From NCBI RefSeq assembly GCF_002252625.1, contig NZ_NQKW01000001.1:310001-374000 (forward strand): 64,000 nucleotides of DNA, in the 5' to 3' direction. Of the stretch, positions 8,295 to 17,299 are shown piece after piece. Source of the stretch: Synechococcus sp. 1G10. Its GTDB lineage: Bacteria > Cyanobacteriota > Cyanobacteriia > PCC-6307 > Cyanobiaceae. The first letter of the stretch is position 1. Each line of letters starts with the position of its first letter. Below the pieces are notes generated by a model that saw nothing but the letters and a program-made list of their open reading frames with translations, did no database searches and was not told the DNA's origin. A program made the translations under genes and the position numbers.

Positions 8295-8760
8295 GGGGAC
8301 GTCCCTCCCACAGATCGAGGATCAGGCAGACCACCGCCACATTGATCGCCACATCGGCAAGGTTGAACACCGGGAACTGGACGGGCACCAACTCGAGAAA
8401 ATCGACCACGCCACCGATCCGCCAGCGGTCGAGGCCATTGCCCACGGCCCCCCCCAGCAAGGATCCGAGTCCCAGACACTGCCAGCGCGGTAACGATGGC
8501 TGGCGCTGGATCCACACCACCAGCAGCAGCGCCACCACCAGGCTCACCACACCCAGCCAGACGGCCTGGCCGCTGAACAGGCTGAACGCAGCACCGGTGT
8601 TGAACACCAGCCTCAGACGCAGGAGCCCCGGAATCAGGGGTGCCGCCAGACCCGAGGGCAGAGCGGCCGAAGCCCACGCCTTGCTGAGCTGGTCGAGCAC
8701 CACCACCAGCCCCGCCACGGTCCAGGCGAGACGACGACTGGAGCTCACGCCTGCGCTCAT
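8281..8760 (-). CDS. lspA: Lipoprotein signal peptidase II
   Basis: A 159-residue integral membrane aspartyl protease that cleaves prolipoproteins. It begins MSAGVSSSRRLAW and has four hydrophobic segments. The catalytic aspartates are visible in GNGLDRWRIGGVVDF and FNLADVAINV, and the N-terminal VVVLDQLSKAW and FNTGAAFSLF motifs are typical. The ATG (8758-8760) overlaps the stop of bioY (ATGA) and the 3' end overlaps the PBP start, so the three genes are probably translated from one mRNA. The open frame continues upstream out to 9468, but that extension is antisense-like sequence over bioY and is not part of the protein. Confidence 0.95.
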   Translation of the reverse strand: MSAGVSSSRRLAWTVAGLVVVLDQLSKAWASAALPSGLAAPLIPGLLRLRLVFNTGAAFSLFSGQAVWLGVVSLVVALLLVVWIQRQPSLPRWQCLGLGSLLGGAVGNGLDRWRIGGVVDFLELVPVQFPVFNLADVAINVAVVCLILDLWEGRPRERR

Positions 8761-9416
8761 GGGTCCACCAGCAGGAGGCGGCGCAGGGGCCAGGCCAGCA
8801 CCGCCACGCCGCAGCAAAGCAACAGCTGGGGCAGCAGGGGGCCGAGGCTGTAGGCGACCAGCAGATCGGGCAGTCCAGCGGCCCAGCGGCCCGCCAGAGC
8901 CCCGAGCAGCAGGTTGGCGATGCCGCAAAGCTGGATCACCACCAACCCCAGGCAGGCAGCTCCCAGCAGCTGCAGCAGCTCGCCCATCCCCTCCTGGCGG
9001 GCCAGCCGACCACTCACCCAGGCTGCTGGCATGAAGCCGGCCAGGTAGCCGAAGCCTGGATCCAGCAGGTAGGCCATACCACCGCCGGAATGGAACACGG
9101 GCAGCATCAGCAGGCCGAGGCTGAGATAGCCCACCGCCGCCAGCAGGGCCGGCCTGGGGCCGCAGACCAGGGCCGTGAGCAACAGTGCCGGCACCTGGGC
9201 GGTGACGGGGAGATCGAACAGGCGCAGCCCGCCTCCGGCCAGAGGCAGGGGAATGGCGGCCTGGATCAGACCCCCCATGATGATCAGCAGCAGCCCCACG
9301 AGGGCCCCACTCCAGTTGGCTAAGGCCCGCAAACGAAGGGTGATTGGCTGACTCCATCCTGCTGTAGTGGATGCCAGCTGAACAGCGGCGGTGATGAGCT
9401 TCCCCGATCTGAACAC
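8757..9416 (-). CDS. bioY: Biotin transporter S-component BioY
   Basis: Up to 219 residues with about six hydrophobic helices. The family features are the N-terminal GGLIQAAIPLPLAGG and the central motif LLPVFHSGGGMAYLLDPGFGYLAGF, which resembles the biotin-binding region of BioY. It would import biotin with an ECF energising module encoded elsewhere. The start is uncertain: GTG 9416 overlaps the divergent sipA start by about 23 nt, while an in-frame TTG at 9332 gives a protein starting just before the first helix. Neither has a strong ribosome site. It overlaps lspA by 4 nt. Confidence 0.88.
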   Translation of the reverse strand: MFRSGKLITAAVQLASTTAGWSQPITLRLRALANWSGALVGLLLIIMGGLIQAAIPLPLAGGGLRLFDLPVTAQVPALLLTALVCGPRPALLAAVGYLSLGLLMLPVFHSGGGMAYLLDPGFGYLAGFMPAAWVSGRLARQEGMGELLQLLGAACLGLVVIQLCGIANLLLGALAGRWAAGLPDLLVAYSLGPLLPQLLLCCGVAVLAWPLRRLLLVDP

Positions 9417-9747
9417 CGATCAACCCGGTGAGCCCGTGGCTCAGCCGCCGGACGATCAGCCGAACCATGGGCCAACGGATCCGCCTTCCGGCGCTGCCGC
9501 TGAGCCCGAAGCACCAGAGTTCAGCGTGGGGGACTGGGTTCGGATCACGACCCGACTCACCTATCTCAAAACCGCCGATCCGATGCCGATGCTGCGACCA
9601 CCCGATCTGGTCGATGGCGATGAAGCCGGCCAGGTGATGGCGCTCAGGGCCATCAACCTCCTGGCCGTGCGCTTCCGGCGCGGCACCTTCCTGCTGGGTG
9701 CCGATCAGCTCAGCGCCTGCACCCCCGAGGGGCAGCCCAGGGGGTGA
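9394..9747 (+). CDS. sipA: SipA-type regulator (DUF3148), NblS-interacting protein
   Basis: A 117-residue protein. The C-terminal 70 residues carry the DUF3148 signature: FSVGDWVRITTRLTYLKTAD, then DPMPMLRPPDLV, and FRRGTFLLGADQL. In Synechococcus elongatus SipA binds the histidine kinase NblS (Hik33) and modulates high-light and nutrient stress responses. Known SipA proteins are about 70-80 residues; this one has a 45-residue acidic, Pro-rich N-terminal extension. ATG 9394 is preferred over GTG 9391. Its 5' end overlaps the divergent bioY start and its 3' end overlaps the convergent M16 gene by 43 nt. Confidence 0.85.
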   Translation: MSFPDLNTDQPGEPVAQPPDDQPNHGPTDPPSGAAAEPEAPEFSVGDWVRITTRLTYLKTADPMPMLRPPDLVDGDEAGQVMALRAINLLAVRFRRGTFLLGADQLSACTPEGQPRG

Positions 9748-11027
9748 GAGCCCCAGACCTTCCCGGCGGCCCGCAGGGCCTGAGGCGGTCCGCAGAGGCT
9801 GAGGCTGGGCCGGCTCAGCAGCTGGCGGGCGACGACATGGAGCATGTCGGGGTCGAAGCCTCCGGCCCGCTCCAGCGCCTCATCGGCGTAGGACCAATCC
9901 AGGCCATGGCCAAGCACCATCGCCTGGCGATCGGCAATCTGGCCGCAGGTCTGCCGGCCGGCCGCAGAGGCGCCGCGGAACTTGGCGAGGGCCAGGGCCA
10001 GTTCCTCCTCGCTCAGGGGCTGATCCAGCAGCCTTTGCCACTCAGAGAGCAACTCCATGGTGGCCTCAGCGGCCCGCTCAGCAGAACTGGAGAGATGGAA
10101 AACGAAGGGTGCGGCGCCACAGCGGGCCGGGGCGTGGACACCCACGTCGTAGGCCAGGCCGTGATCTTCCCGCAGCGCCACGAACAACCGGCTCGACATC
10201 CCCACTCCCAGGTGGCACTGCAGCAAGCGCAGGGCCAGGGAGCGGGGATCGGCCAGGGGCACCGTGGTGGTCCCGAGCATCAGCACCAGCTGCTCGGTGT
10301 CCTGCTCCTCGAGCACCAGAGCCGGCTCGTTCTCCGCCTCCTGCCCACTCAGCAGCGACGGGGATCGGCAATTCCAGGCTGGTCTGCCGGCGGGCTGCAG
10401 CAACTCGATCAGGTCCTGGGGTGGCCGGCCCACCAGCACCAGGGCCGCGCCGTGCCCCCCCAGGGCTCCTGCGGCATCGACCAGCTGGGGACGATCAAGC
10501 CCGGCCAGCTCAGCCTCCACACCGAGGGGGTCGTGGCCATAGGGGCCCTGGCCGTAAAGGTGGGAACGAAGCTGGTCGTGGGCCTGCTGGAACGGGTCTT
10601 CGCGCAGGCGTCCGAGGGTCTGCAGGTTGAGTTGCCGCTCCAGGCTGATCTGATCAGGATCGAGCCAGGGGGACTGCACCATGAGCCCAAGCAAAGGCAG
10701 CAGGGCAGCGGCGTCGTCGCTGGCGCACTTCAGACTGATCACCAAGGCGTCTTCGCTGGCTTCGCAGCGCAATTCATCGCCGAGGCCCTCCACCAGATCA
10801 GCCAGTTGATCGCTGCTGAGATCGCCGCAGCCCCGGCTGAGCAGTCCTGCCAGCAACTGGGCCCGGCCGCGCTGGCCTGGCGGATCGGCCGCACTGCCGC
10901 TTCGGATCCAGAGCCTGGCGGAAAGGATCGCCGGTCCTGCTCGGCGCAGCACCGAGACCGGGCAGCCCCCGGGCAGCTCGAAGCGCTCGGGCTGGGGAAG
11001 GGGAGGAAGGGGGGTGGAGCGGCTCAT
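9705..11027 (-). CDS. M16 peptidase family protein lacking the zinc motif
   Basis: A 440-residue protein with the overall pattern of an M16 (insulinase/pitrilysin) subunit, including NLQTLGRLREDPFQQAHDQL and LRLLQCHLGVGMSSRLFVALRE. The HxxEH zinc motif expected near residue 60 is absent; the equivalent stretch reads RAQLLAGLLSRG. It is probably the non-catalytic partner of the upstream M16 protease, as in two-subunit processing peptidases. Its ATG at 11027 overlaps the stop of that gene (ATGA), indicating coupled translation. The frame is open upstream to 11051, but the ATG in the overlap is the natural start. Confidence 0.88.
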   Translation of the reverse strand: MSRSTPLPPLPQPERFELPGGCPVSVLRRAGPAILSARLWIRSGSAADPPGQRGRAQLLAGLLSRGCGDLSSDQLADLVEGLGDELRCEASEDALVISLKCASDDAAALLPLLGLMVQSPWLDPDQISLERQLNLQTLGRLREDPFQQAHDQLRSHLYGQGPYGHDPLGVEAELAGLDRPQLVDAAGALGGHGAALVLVGRPPQDLIELLQPAGRPAWNCRSPSLLSGQEAENEPALVLEEQDTEQLVLMLGTTTVPLADPRSLALRLLQCHLGVGMSSRLFVALREDHGLAYDVGVHAPARCGAAPFVFHLSSSAERAAEATMELLSEWQRLLDQPLSEEELALALAKFRGASAAGRQTCGQIADRQAMVLGHGLDWSYADEALERAGGFDPDMLHVVARQLLSRPSLSLCGPPQALRAAGKVWGSHPLGCPSGVQALS

Positions 11028-12301
11028 GCGGGCAGGGCCAGCAGACGACAAGCCCGCTCGGGAGCCAGCAGTGGCAGCAGCTCAGCACCGAGGCGCTCCA
11101 CACTCCAGCTCTGCAGCAGCTCGAGGGGATGGCTCAGCGGTTGCAGACGCCCCCAGAGGCACTGGTGACCGATCAGACCCGCCACCGACGACGCCGACTC
11201 CAGGCCGAAGCGATATCCATTGGCCACAAGACGGCGGGCGCGCTCCAGCTCACTCTCGGGGGGAGGTGTGCAACAGATCTCCTGCCAGACCGCTGCGATC
11301 TGCTCCTCCACTGCCGCCACCTGCTCCGGAGCGCAGACCGCCTCGAGCAGGGCCAGGCTGCCGGATTCGAGCACATTCAGATCCAGATCGATGCTCTCCA
11401 CCAGGCGCAGGTCTTCGCGCAGCCGCTGCACCAGGCGACTGCGGCGCCCTTCAGCCAGCAGGCTGGTGAGCAGATCGGCGCCGGCCAACGCCTCTTGATC
11501 GGCGGCGGCGGGAAGCTGCCAGGCCATCAGCAGGCGAGCCGCCTCAAGACGGGGCAGCTCCAGTTCATGAACACCGGGGAGCAACTCCAGGGCCACCCCT
11601 GGCGGCGGTGCCGTGGCCTTTGAATCAAGACCGGCCAGGGCACTGCTCGCCAGCAGGGTCTCGATCGGCAGCTGATCGATGGCACCGGCAATGGCCAGGC
11701 TGCAGCGCCGAGGCCGGTAGGCGTTGCTGTGAAAGGAGGCCATCCCGCCGGGGGTCTGGGCCTTGAGTGCCCTGCGGTCCCCCAGGATCGGCCGGCCGTA
11801 GGGGTGCTGAGGACAAGCCAGGGCGAGCAAGCGCTGGAAGGCCACCTCCTCGGGCTGATCCTCACTCTGGGCCAGCTCTTCGAGCACCACCTTGCGCTCC
11901 ATCCGGAAATCGCCGGGATCTAGACGCGGCTTGAGCACCAGATCGAGCAGCAACTCCAGGGCTTCGGCCACCGCCTCCGCTGGCACGAGTACGTGGTAAT
12001 GCACGTCGTCGAAGCCCGTGGCCGCATTACTGCTGCCACCCAACGACTCGATGCGGCGATCGAATTGCCCCGCTTCCAGACGCTCACTTCCCTTGAAGAC
12101 CATGTGCTCCAGGAAGTGGGCCATGCCCTCCTGGCCAGGCTGTTCACCGGCGCTGCCGGCCTGGCACCAGAAGTCGAGGCAGACAAGAGGAGCTTGCTCC
12201 TGGCGCAGACTCACCACCTCCACCCCATTGGCGAGACGCAGCAGGCAGGGATCCTCGAAGCTGTCGGCAGCCTGGAGCGGGGGAGGGGAGGGAAGGGGCA
12301 A
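11024..12301 (-). CDS. M16 zinc peptidase, catalytic subunit
   Basis: A 425-residue insulinase-family metalloprotease. The inverted zinc motif HFLEH is at residues 62-66 in [16 protein letters not shown]. The downstream [19 protein letters not shown] segment supplies the third metal ligand in the family. The C-terminal half has the M16 repeat-like [20 protein letters not shown]. The substrate is unknown; relatives degrade peptides or process precursors. The start is a TTG at 12301, since no ATG or GTG fits better. It is translationally coupled to the zinc-less partner gene downstream and divergent from pcyA, with a 56 nt spacer. Confidence 0.92.
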   Translation of the reverse strand: MPLPSPPPLQAADSFEDPCLLRLANGVEVVSLRQEQAPLVCLDFWCQAGSAGEQPGQEGMAHFLEHMVFKGSERLEAGQFDRRIESLGGSSNAATGFDDVHYHVLVPAEAVAEALELLLDLVLKPRLDPGDFRMERKVVLEELAQSEDQPEEVAFQRLLALACPQHPYGRPILGDRRALKAQTPGGMASFHSNAYRPRRCSLAIAGAIDQLPIETLLASSALAGLDSKATAPPPGVALELLPGVHELELPRLEAARLLMAWQLPAAADQEALAGADLLTSLLAEGRRSRLVQRLREDLRLVESIDLDLNVLESGSLALLEAVCAPEQVAAVEEQIAAVWQEICCTPPPESELERARRLVANGYRFGLESASSVAGLIGHQCLWGRLQPLSHPLELLQSWSVERLGAELLPLLAPERACRLLALPA

Positions 12302-12357
12302 CGGCTGGGCCGAACGGGCGTGGCAGGATCAGCATTCTGCTGGCCGAGGCTGCCCAA

Positions 12358-13098
12358 GTGACCTCAACCGTCCCTGCCGCATCTGGGCTGCACCCACTCG
12401 TGGATGCCCTGGCCGAAACGATCCGCAGCAGCTGGAGCTCGCTGCCGGGGCTGGCTCCCCTGGCCATCGACCAGGATCTGGAGGCGATCAGCGGCAGCCT
12501 CGACGGCGAGAAGCTGTTCATTCACAACGAGCTGCGCCGCTGCCGCGGCCTGCGCAAACTCCATCTGGAAACCGCCCGGCTGGGAGCAGGTCTGCAGATC
12601 CTGCACTGCGTGTTCTTCCCTGATCCCCGCTACGACCTGCCCGTCTTCGGTGCCGACATCGTTGCAGGACCGGCTGGAGTGTCGGCCGCCATCGCCGATC
12701 TCTCACCCACGGGCGGGGAGTTGGCCGCCGGGATCGCTTCCGGTCTGGCCGCCCTGCCGCGGCGCCCCTACAGCCAGCCGCGGGAGCTGCCGCCCTGGGG
12801 GACGATCTTCTCCCCCTTCGTGCGCTTCGTGCGGCCGGTGACTGAAGAGGAAGAAGGATGGTTCCAGGAGGAGGTGGCGGCGCTGCTGGCGGTGATGGCC
12901 AAGGCAGTGGCCAGCACGCCGGAGCAGGCTGTTGATGACCCCGCTACGGTTTTCCGGTATCACGGCCAACTCTCGTATTGCCAGCAGCAGAAACGGAACG
13001 ACAAAACCCGCCGCGTGCTGGAGAAGGCGTTCAATCCGAGCTGGGCGGATCGCTACATCGAGAAGCTCCTCTTCGACGATCCCCCCTTGCCCGCATGA
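12358..13098 (+). CDS. pcyA: Phycocyanobilin:ferredoxin oxidoreductase
   Basis: A 246-residue ferredoxin-dependent bilin reductase that converts biliverdin IXalpha to phycocyanobilin in two two-electron steps. Family signatures are [20 protein letters not shown] (substrate Glu), [22 protein letters not shown] (His and Asp residues that protonate the bilin) and the C-terminal [19 protein letters not shown]. The start is GTG 12358. The stop overlaps the ATG of devB (ATGA), so it is in a tight operon with an exporter. It supplies chromophore for ApcF and the other phycobiliproteins. Confidence 0.95.
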   Translation: MTSTVPAASGLHPLVDALAETIRSSWSSLPGLAPLAIDQDLEAISGSLDGEKLFIHNELRRCRGLRKLHLETARLGAGLQILHCVFFPDPRYDLPVFGADIVAGPAGVSAAIADLSPTGGELAAGIASGLAALPRRPYSQPRELPPWGTIFSPFVRFVRPVTEEEEGWFQEEVAALLAVMAKAVASTPEQAVDDPATVFRYHGQLSYCQQQKRNDKTRRVLEKAFNPSWADRYIEKLLFDDPPLPA

Positions 13099-14009
13099 GC
13101 GGCCTGCCGCTGCGACCGGTGCTGATCGGCGCCGCTGCCCTGCTGGTTGTAGCCGGGACGGTCACCCTGATCAGCCGCAGCCAGCAGGGTGCCAAACCGG
13201 AGGCCGAGCCCAAGACCGTTTCCCAGCCCCGGACGCTGGAAGCGGTCTCGGCCCTGGGACGCCTTGAGCCTGCCGGTGACATCCGCAAACTCGCAGCACC
13301 GATCACCGGCATCGGTGGCAGCCCGCGGATCACCGAGCTGTTGGTGGAGGAGGGTCAGCGGGTGCAGGCGGGTCAGTTGCTTGCGACCTTCGACACCGGC
13401 CCCGCCCTTCAGGCCCAGCGGCGACTGCTCCAGAGCCGCATCGCCAACCTCAACGACCAGGTGACCCTGCTGGGGCGGGAAATCTCCCGCTACCGCCAGC
13501 TGGCCAAAGCGGGTGCCACCCCTGCCGCCGACCTCGAAAGCCGCGAACTCACCCTGGTGGAGCTCAAGGGCAGTCTGCGCGAAGCCCAGGACGAACTGGT
13601 CAAGACGGAAGCCGATCTGGTGAACACGGAGTTGCGGGCTCCGTTCAGCGGCACCGTGCTGAAGCTGCAGTCGCGGGTGGGCGAGCGCCCCGGCGATGAC
13701 GGAATCCTCGAACTGGGGGCCAGCGACCAGATGGAGGTGCTGGCCGAGGTGTACGAGAGCGACATCAACCGCCTGCAACTGGGCCAGCGGGCCAGTGTCA
13801 CCAGCGAGAACGGGGGCTTCAGCGGCACCCTCAACGGTCGGGTCATCCGGATCAGCCCCCAGGTGCGTCAGCGGGATGTGCTCTCCACCGACCCCACCGG
13901 TGATGCCGATGCCCGCATTGTGGAGGTGCGGCTCGCCCTCGATCCGGCCGACATCCCCCGGATCAGAACTCGCACCGGACTCAAGACAGTGATTCGCTTC
14001 GAGCCATGA
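13095..14009 (+). CDS. devB: DevB-type membrane fusion (HlyD family) subunit of ABC exporter
   Basis: A 304-residue periplasmic adaptor. One N-terminal anchor (about 7-25, [17 protein letters not shown]) is followed by the lipoyl-like half [17 protein letters not shown], a coiled-coil hairpin (about 90-170) and the second lipoyl half [13 protein letters not shown]. In heterocystous relatives DevBCA exports envelope glycolipids with TolC; unicellular species carry homologues of less certain substrate. The ATG is in the pcyA stop overlap and the stop overlaps the devC start by 4 nt. Confidence 0.92.
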   Translation: MSGLPLRPVLIGAAALLVVAGTVTLISRSQQGAKPEAEPKTVSQPRTLEAVSALGRLEPAGDIRKLAAPITGIGGSPRITELLVEEGQRVQAGQLLATFDTGPALQAQRRLLQSRIANLNDQVTLLGREISRYRQLAKAGATPAADLESRELTLVELKGSLREAQDELVKTEADLVNTELRAPFSGTVLKLQSRVGERPGDDGILELGASDQMEVLAEVYESDINRLQLGQRASVTSENGGFSGTLNGRVIRISPQVRQRDVLSTDPTGDADARIVEVRLALDPADIPRIRTRTGLKTVIRFEP

Positions 14010-15193
14010 GAGCCTGGCCCGGTATGGCGGCGATCTGGAACCGGCGCCGGATTCCCCTGGCCTGGCTGCTGCTCACCCGGCAACCGGCCCGGCTGGCGGT
14101 GGCCCTGGCGGGCATCAGCTTCGCCGGGATCCTGATGTTTATGCAGTTCGGCTTCCGTGACGGGCTGTTTGACGCCAGCGTCACAGTGCACAAGCTGTTC
14201 GACGCCGACCTGGTGCTGCTCAGCCCCCGCTCCAGCAGTTCAGTGAGCATGGCCGGCTTTCCCCGCCGCCGCCTGGTCCAGACCCTGGCCGATCCCGACG
14301 TGGCCGGCATCACGCCGGTGCACTGGAACCTGGTGCTCTGGCGCAATCCCAAGGATCTGAGCACCCGCTCGATCCTGGCCCTGGGATTCGAGCCTGGCGA
14401 TCCCCTGTTAACCGTTCCAGGCCTGGCAGCGAAGGCCAGGGTGCTCAACCAGCGGGGTCGGGTGCTCTTCGATGAACTCTCCAGGCCTGAGTTCGGGCCC
14501 GTGGCCGAATGGTTCCGGGCGGGCCGCACGGTGGAGAGCGAAATCGGTGGCAAGCGTGTGCGTGTAGGCGGCCTCGTGGGCCTCGGGGTGTCATTCGGGG
14601 CCGACGGCAACATCCTCACCAGCAGCGAGACCTACCTCCAACTGCTGCCCAACACGCCCCCCGGCAGCATCGAAGTGGGCCTGATCCGCCTGCGCCCGGG
14701 GGCGGATCAGGCCCTGGTTATGAAGCGCCTCAAGGACTCCCTGCCCAAGGACGTGAATGTATTCACCAAACAGGGCTTCATGGACTTCGAGAAGGACTAC
14801 TGGCGCAGCAGCACGGCCATCGGCTTCATCTTCACCCTCGGTGCCGCCATGGGCTTCATTGTCGGCTGCGTGATCGTCTACCAGATCCTCTACAGCGATG
14901 TGAGTGATCACCTGCCGGAATACGCCACCTTGATGGCGATGGGGTACCGCCTCTCCACCCTGCTGGGGGTCGTGGCCCGGGAGGGATTGCTGCTGGCACT
15001 GCTCGGCTACCTGCCGGCCTACGCCGCCGGCCAGGGCCTCTATGCGCTGGTGCGATCAGCGACCCGTCTCCCGGTGTACATGGACATGCCCCGGGCTGTC
15101 CTGGTGTTCAGTCTGATCCTGGTGATGTGCATGGGTTCGGCCGGCATGGCGATGCGCCGCCTCGGGGATGCCGACCCCGCCGAGATCTTCTGA
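14006..15193 (+). CDS. devC: DevC-type ABC exporter permease
   Basis: A 395-residue MacB/FtsX-type permease. The N-terminal helix (about 32-52) contains the DevC motif GISFAGILMFMQFGFRDGLFD. A large periplasmic domain follows, then three C-terminal helices (about 270-385; IGFIFTLGAAMGFIVGCVIVYQ and VVAREGLLLALLGYLPAY). It forms the membrane part of the exporter with DevB and DevA. Start ATG 14006 overlaps the devB stop (ATGA). Confidence 0.93.
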   Translation: MRAWPGMAAIWNRRRIPLAWLLLTRQPARLAVALAGISFAGILMFMQFGFRDGLFDASVTVHKLFDADLVLLSPRSSSSVSMAGFPRRRLVQTLADPDVAGITPVHWNLVLWRNPKDLSTRSILALGFEPGDPLLTVPGLAAKARVLNQRGRVLFDELSRPEFGPVAEWFRAGRTVESEIGGKRVRVGGLVGLGVSFGADGNILTSSETYLQLLPNTPPGSIEVGLIRLRPGADQALVMKRLKDSLPKDVNVFTKQGFMDFEKDYWRSSTAIGFIFTLGAAMGFIVGCVIVYQILYSDVSDHLPEYATLMAMGYRLSTLLGVVAREGLLLALLGYLPAYAAGQGLYALVRSATRLPVYMDMPRAVLVFSLILVMCMGSAGMAMRRLGDADPAEIF

Positions 15194-15215
15194 ACGCCGC
15201 CCCAGCCGTGTCGCC

Positions 15216-15971
15216 ATGACAGCCTCTCCCTCGTCCCTTCAAGCCCGCTCTGCCCCGGCTGGTTCCCCGCTGCCGATGGTCGAGGTGGAAGGTCTCTGCC
15301 ATTGGTATGGAGCCGGTGAGATGCGCCGCCAGGTTCTCCAGCAGGTGAGCCTGACCATCCAGCCCGGGGAGGTGGTGCTGCTCACTGGTCCCTCGGGTTG
15401 CGGCAAGACCACCCTGCTCACCCTGGTGGGAGCCCTGCGCCAGGTGCAGCAGGGCCAGGTGCGGGTGCTGGGCCAGCACCTGAACGACTCCAGCCGGAAG
15501 CAGCGTCAGCAACTGCGGCGGCGCATCGGCATGATCTTCCAGGGACACAACCTGCTGCGCTGCCTCAGCGCCGAGCAGAACGTGCAGATGGGCTCCGACC
15601 TCCTGCCCAACCTCAGCTACCGGGCCCGGCGCGATCAGGCGCGTGAGTGGCTGCGGGCTGTGGGCCTCGGCGACCATCTCGACAAACTGCCCCACGGGCT
15701 CTCCGGAGGCCAGAAGCAACGGGTGGCGATCGCCCGGGCCCTGGCGGCCCACCCCCGCCTGCTGCTGGCCGATGAACCCACCGCTGCGCTCGACAAACAG
15801 AGCGGTCGCGAGGTGGTGGATCTGCTCAAGCGCCTCGCCAGGGAGCAGCACTGCGCAGTGCTGATGGTGACCCACGACCCCCGCATCCTGGATGTGGCCG
15901 ACCGGCTTGTGCAGATGGAGGACGGCCGCCTGATGGCCGCCCGGGTGCCTGAGCCGGAACCTGCGGCCTGA
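15216..15971 (+). CDS. devA: DevA-type ABC exporter ATPase
   Basis: A 251-residue ATPase of the LolD/DevA class. It has Walker A GPSGCGKTTLL, the family-typical IGMIFQGHNLL, the signature LSGGQKQRVAIARAL, Walker B LLLADEPTAALD and the switch His in VTHDPR. It drives the DevBC exporter. ATG 15216, 22 nt after devC, gives MTASPSS; the frame is open further upstream to 15168 but that part overlaps devC. The roughly 20 residues before the first strand are low-complexity. Confidence 0.93.
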   Translation: MTASPSSLQARSAPAGSPLPMVEVEGLCHWYGAGEMRRQVLQQVSLTIQPGEVVLLTGPSGCGKTTLLTLVGALRQVQQGQVRVLGQHLNDSSRKQRQQLRRRIGMIFQGHNLLRCLSAEQNVQMGSDLLPNLSYRARRDQAREWLRAVGLGDHLDKLPHGLSGGQKQRVAIARALAAHPRLLLADEPTAALDKQSGREVVDLLKRLAREQHCAVLMVTHDPRILDVADRLVQMEDGRLMAARVPEPEPAA

Positions 15972-16030
15972 GGGCCCACGGGTGAAGGTTGGTAGGGTGG
16001 AAGATCATTCCAACGAGCCCGAAGCAGTTC

Positions 16031-16186
16031 ATGGCGAAACGCAGGAACCTCAAGAAAGAAAAGCAGGAGCGCAACCGCTCCTACGCCCGCAAGTTCAAGA
16101 AGCGCAAGCTCCGCAACGACGGCCGTGGTGAAGGGGCCGGCAACGGCGTCACCGGTACTGCCAACAACGGCGGCGCCGCCGACTGA
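16031..16186 (+). CDS. Small highly basic protein, hypothetical
   Basis: Fifty-one codons starting MAKRRNLKKEKQERNRSY, with a Lys/Arg-rich first 35 residues and a Gly/Asn-rich tail ending NGGAAD. The charge pattern resembles small ribosome-associated or RNA-binding proteins, but I cannot assign a family. It lies 59 nt after devA and 40 nt before the glycosyltransferase start on the same strand. It has strong coding character (Lys/Arg codon use matching the neighbours), so I consider it real. Confidence 0.7.
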   Translation: MAKRRNLKKEKQERNRSYARKFKKRKLRNDGRGEGAGNGVTGTANNGGAAD

Positions 16187-16226
16187 TCCGGGAGCCGGTG
16201 CTCTCACCAGCTGCCGCAGCCAAGCC

Positions 16227-17159
16227 ATGTTCCCCAGCGTCGTCATCCCCACCTACAACCGCCGGCCGATCCTGGAGAAGGCACTGCTGGCGCTGGAGGA
16301 TCAGCGGCTGGAGCAGCCTCTGGAGGGCTACGAAGTGGTGGTGGTCGACGACGGCTCCACAGACGGCACTGCCGAGTGGCTGCGGCAGGAGGCGGGGCGT
16401 TTCCCCCATGTGCGCCTGATCGAACAGGACCATGGCGGACCCGCCGAAGGCCGTAACCGCGGCGTCGACCACGCCCGCGGTGATGTGATCGTCTTCATCG
16501 ACAGCGATCTGGTGGTCACCGGCACCTTCCTGCTGGAGCATGCCCGGGCCCTTTCAGCCAGCTGGCAGCGCAGCGGCAACCGGCTCTGTTTCACCTATGG
16601 GGCTGTGATCAACACGGCCAATTTTGAAGATCCCACCAGCGAACCCCACAAGCTGAGCGATCACTCCTGGGCCTACTTCGCCACCGGCAACGTGGCGATC
16701 GATCGCCAGCTGCTGGAGCGCTCCGGCCTGTTCGACACCGGCTTCCGCCTCTACGGCTGGGAAGACCTGGAGCTGGGGGAGCGGCTGCGCCGCCTGGGGG
16801 TGGAGCTGGTGCGCTGTCCGGCGGCAGTTGGGTACCACTGGCATCCCGCTCTCAGCCTGGAGCAACTGCCGGACCTGGTGCGGATCGAGCAGGAGCGGGC
16901 CCGCATGGGGCTGGTGTTCTACCGGAAGCACCCCACCCGGCGAGTGCGCTTCATCATTCAGTTCACCTGGTGGCACCGCCTGCTCTGGGAGCTGCTCACA
17001 CTGGGGGGTCTGGTGAACGAGCGCACGCTCCGGCCGCTGCTGGCCTGGCTGATCCGTCATGGCAAGAACGCTCTGGCCATGGAGCTGCTGCGTTTACCGC
17101 TCAACCGCCTGGGAGTGCGCGCCCTGTTCCGCGAAGCCCGCGCCGAGGGCCTTCGCTGA
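16227..17159 (+). CDS. Family 2 glycosyltransferase
   Basis: A 310-residue GT-A fold enzyme. It starts MFPSVVIPTYNRRPIL, with nucleotide-binding VVVVDDGSTDGTAEWL, the metal-binding Asp motif VFIDSDLVV and the acceptor/base motif GWEDLELGERLRRLG. The C-terminus has a hydrophobic amphipathic stretch (FIIQFTWWHRLLWELL) that may dock at the membrane. The sugar donor and acceptor are unknown; an envelope or LPS polysaccharide role is plausible. ATG 16227 is chosen because it precedes the first beta strand directly; the frame is open upstream through the small basic gene. Confidence 0.9.
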   Translation: MFPSVVIPTYNRRPILEKALLALEDQRLEQPLEGYEVVVVDDGSTDGTAEWLRQEAGRFPHVRLIEQDHGGPAEGRNRGVDHARGDVIVFIDSDLVVTGTFLLEHARALSASWQRSGNRLCFTYGAVINTANFEDPTSEPHKLSDHSWAYFATGNVAIDRQLLERSGLFDTGFRLYGWEDLELGERLRRLGVELVRCPAAVGYHWHPALSLEQLPDLVRIEQERARMGLVFYRKHPTRRVRFIIQFTWWHRLLWELLTLGGLVNERTLRPLLAWLIRHGKNALAMELLRLPLNRLGVRALFREARAEGLR

Positions 17160-17299
17160 CCGTTTGGTAGCTTGAGGGGTCCTTAATAAACCGCACACCT
17201 GTCCGTTTCGGGTGCTCAGTCGGCTTCGGTGCTCCTTTTTCAGGGGTCATCGCGTCTGATCCCTGGCAGGTGGAGGCGAACCCGAAACCCTTCCCAACC

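Noticed and set aside
8281-9468. 395-codon frame that includes lspA
   Set aside because: Only the last 159 codons match LspA; the upstream part is an off-frame reading of bioY on the same strand, and the lspA ATG lies in the bioY stop overlap.
17204-17237. GGTGCTC copies in the rpsB leader as a hairpin
   Set aside because: They are direct, not inverted, repeats, so no stem forms.
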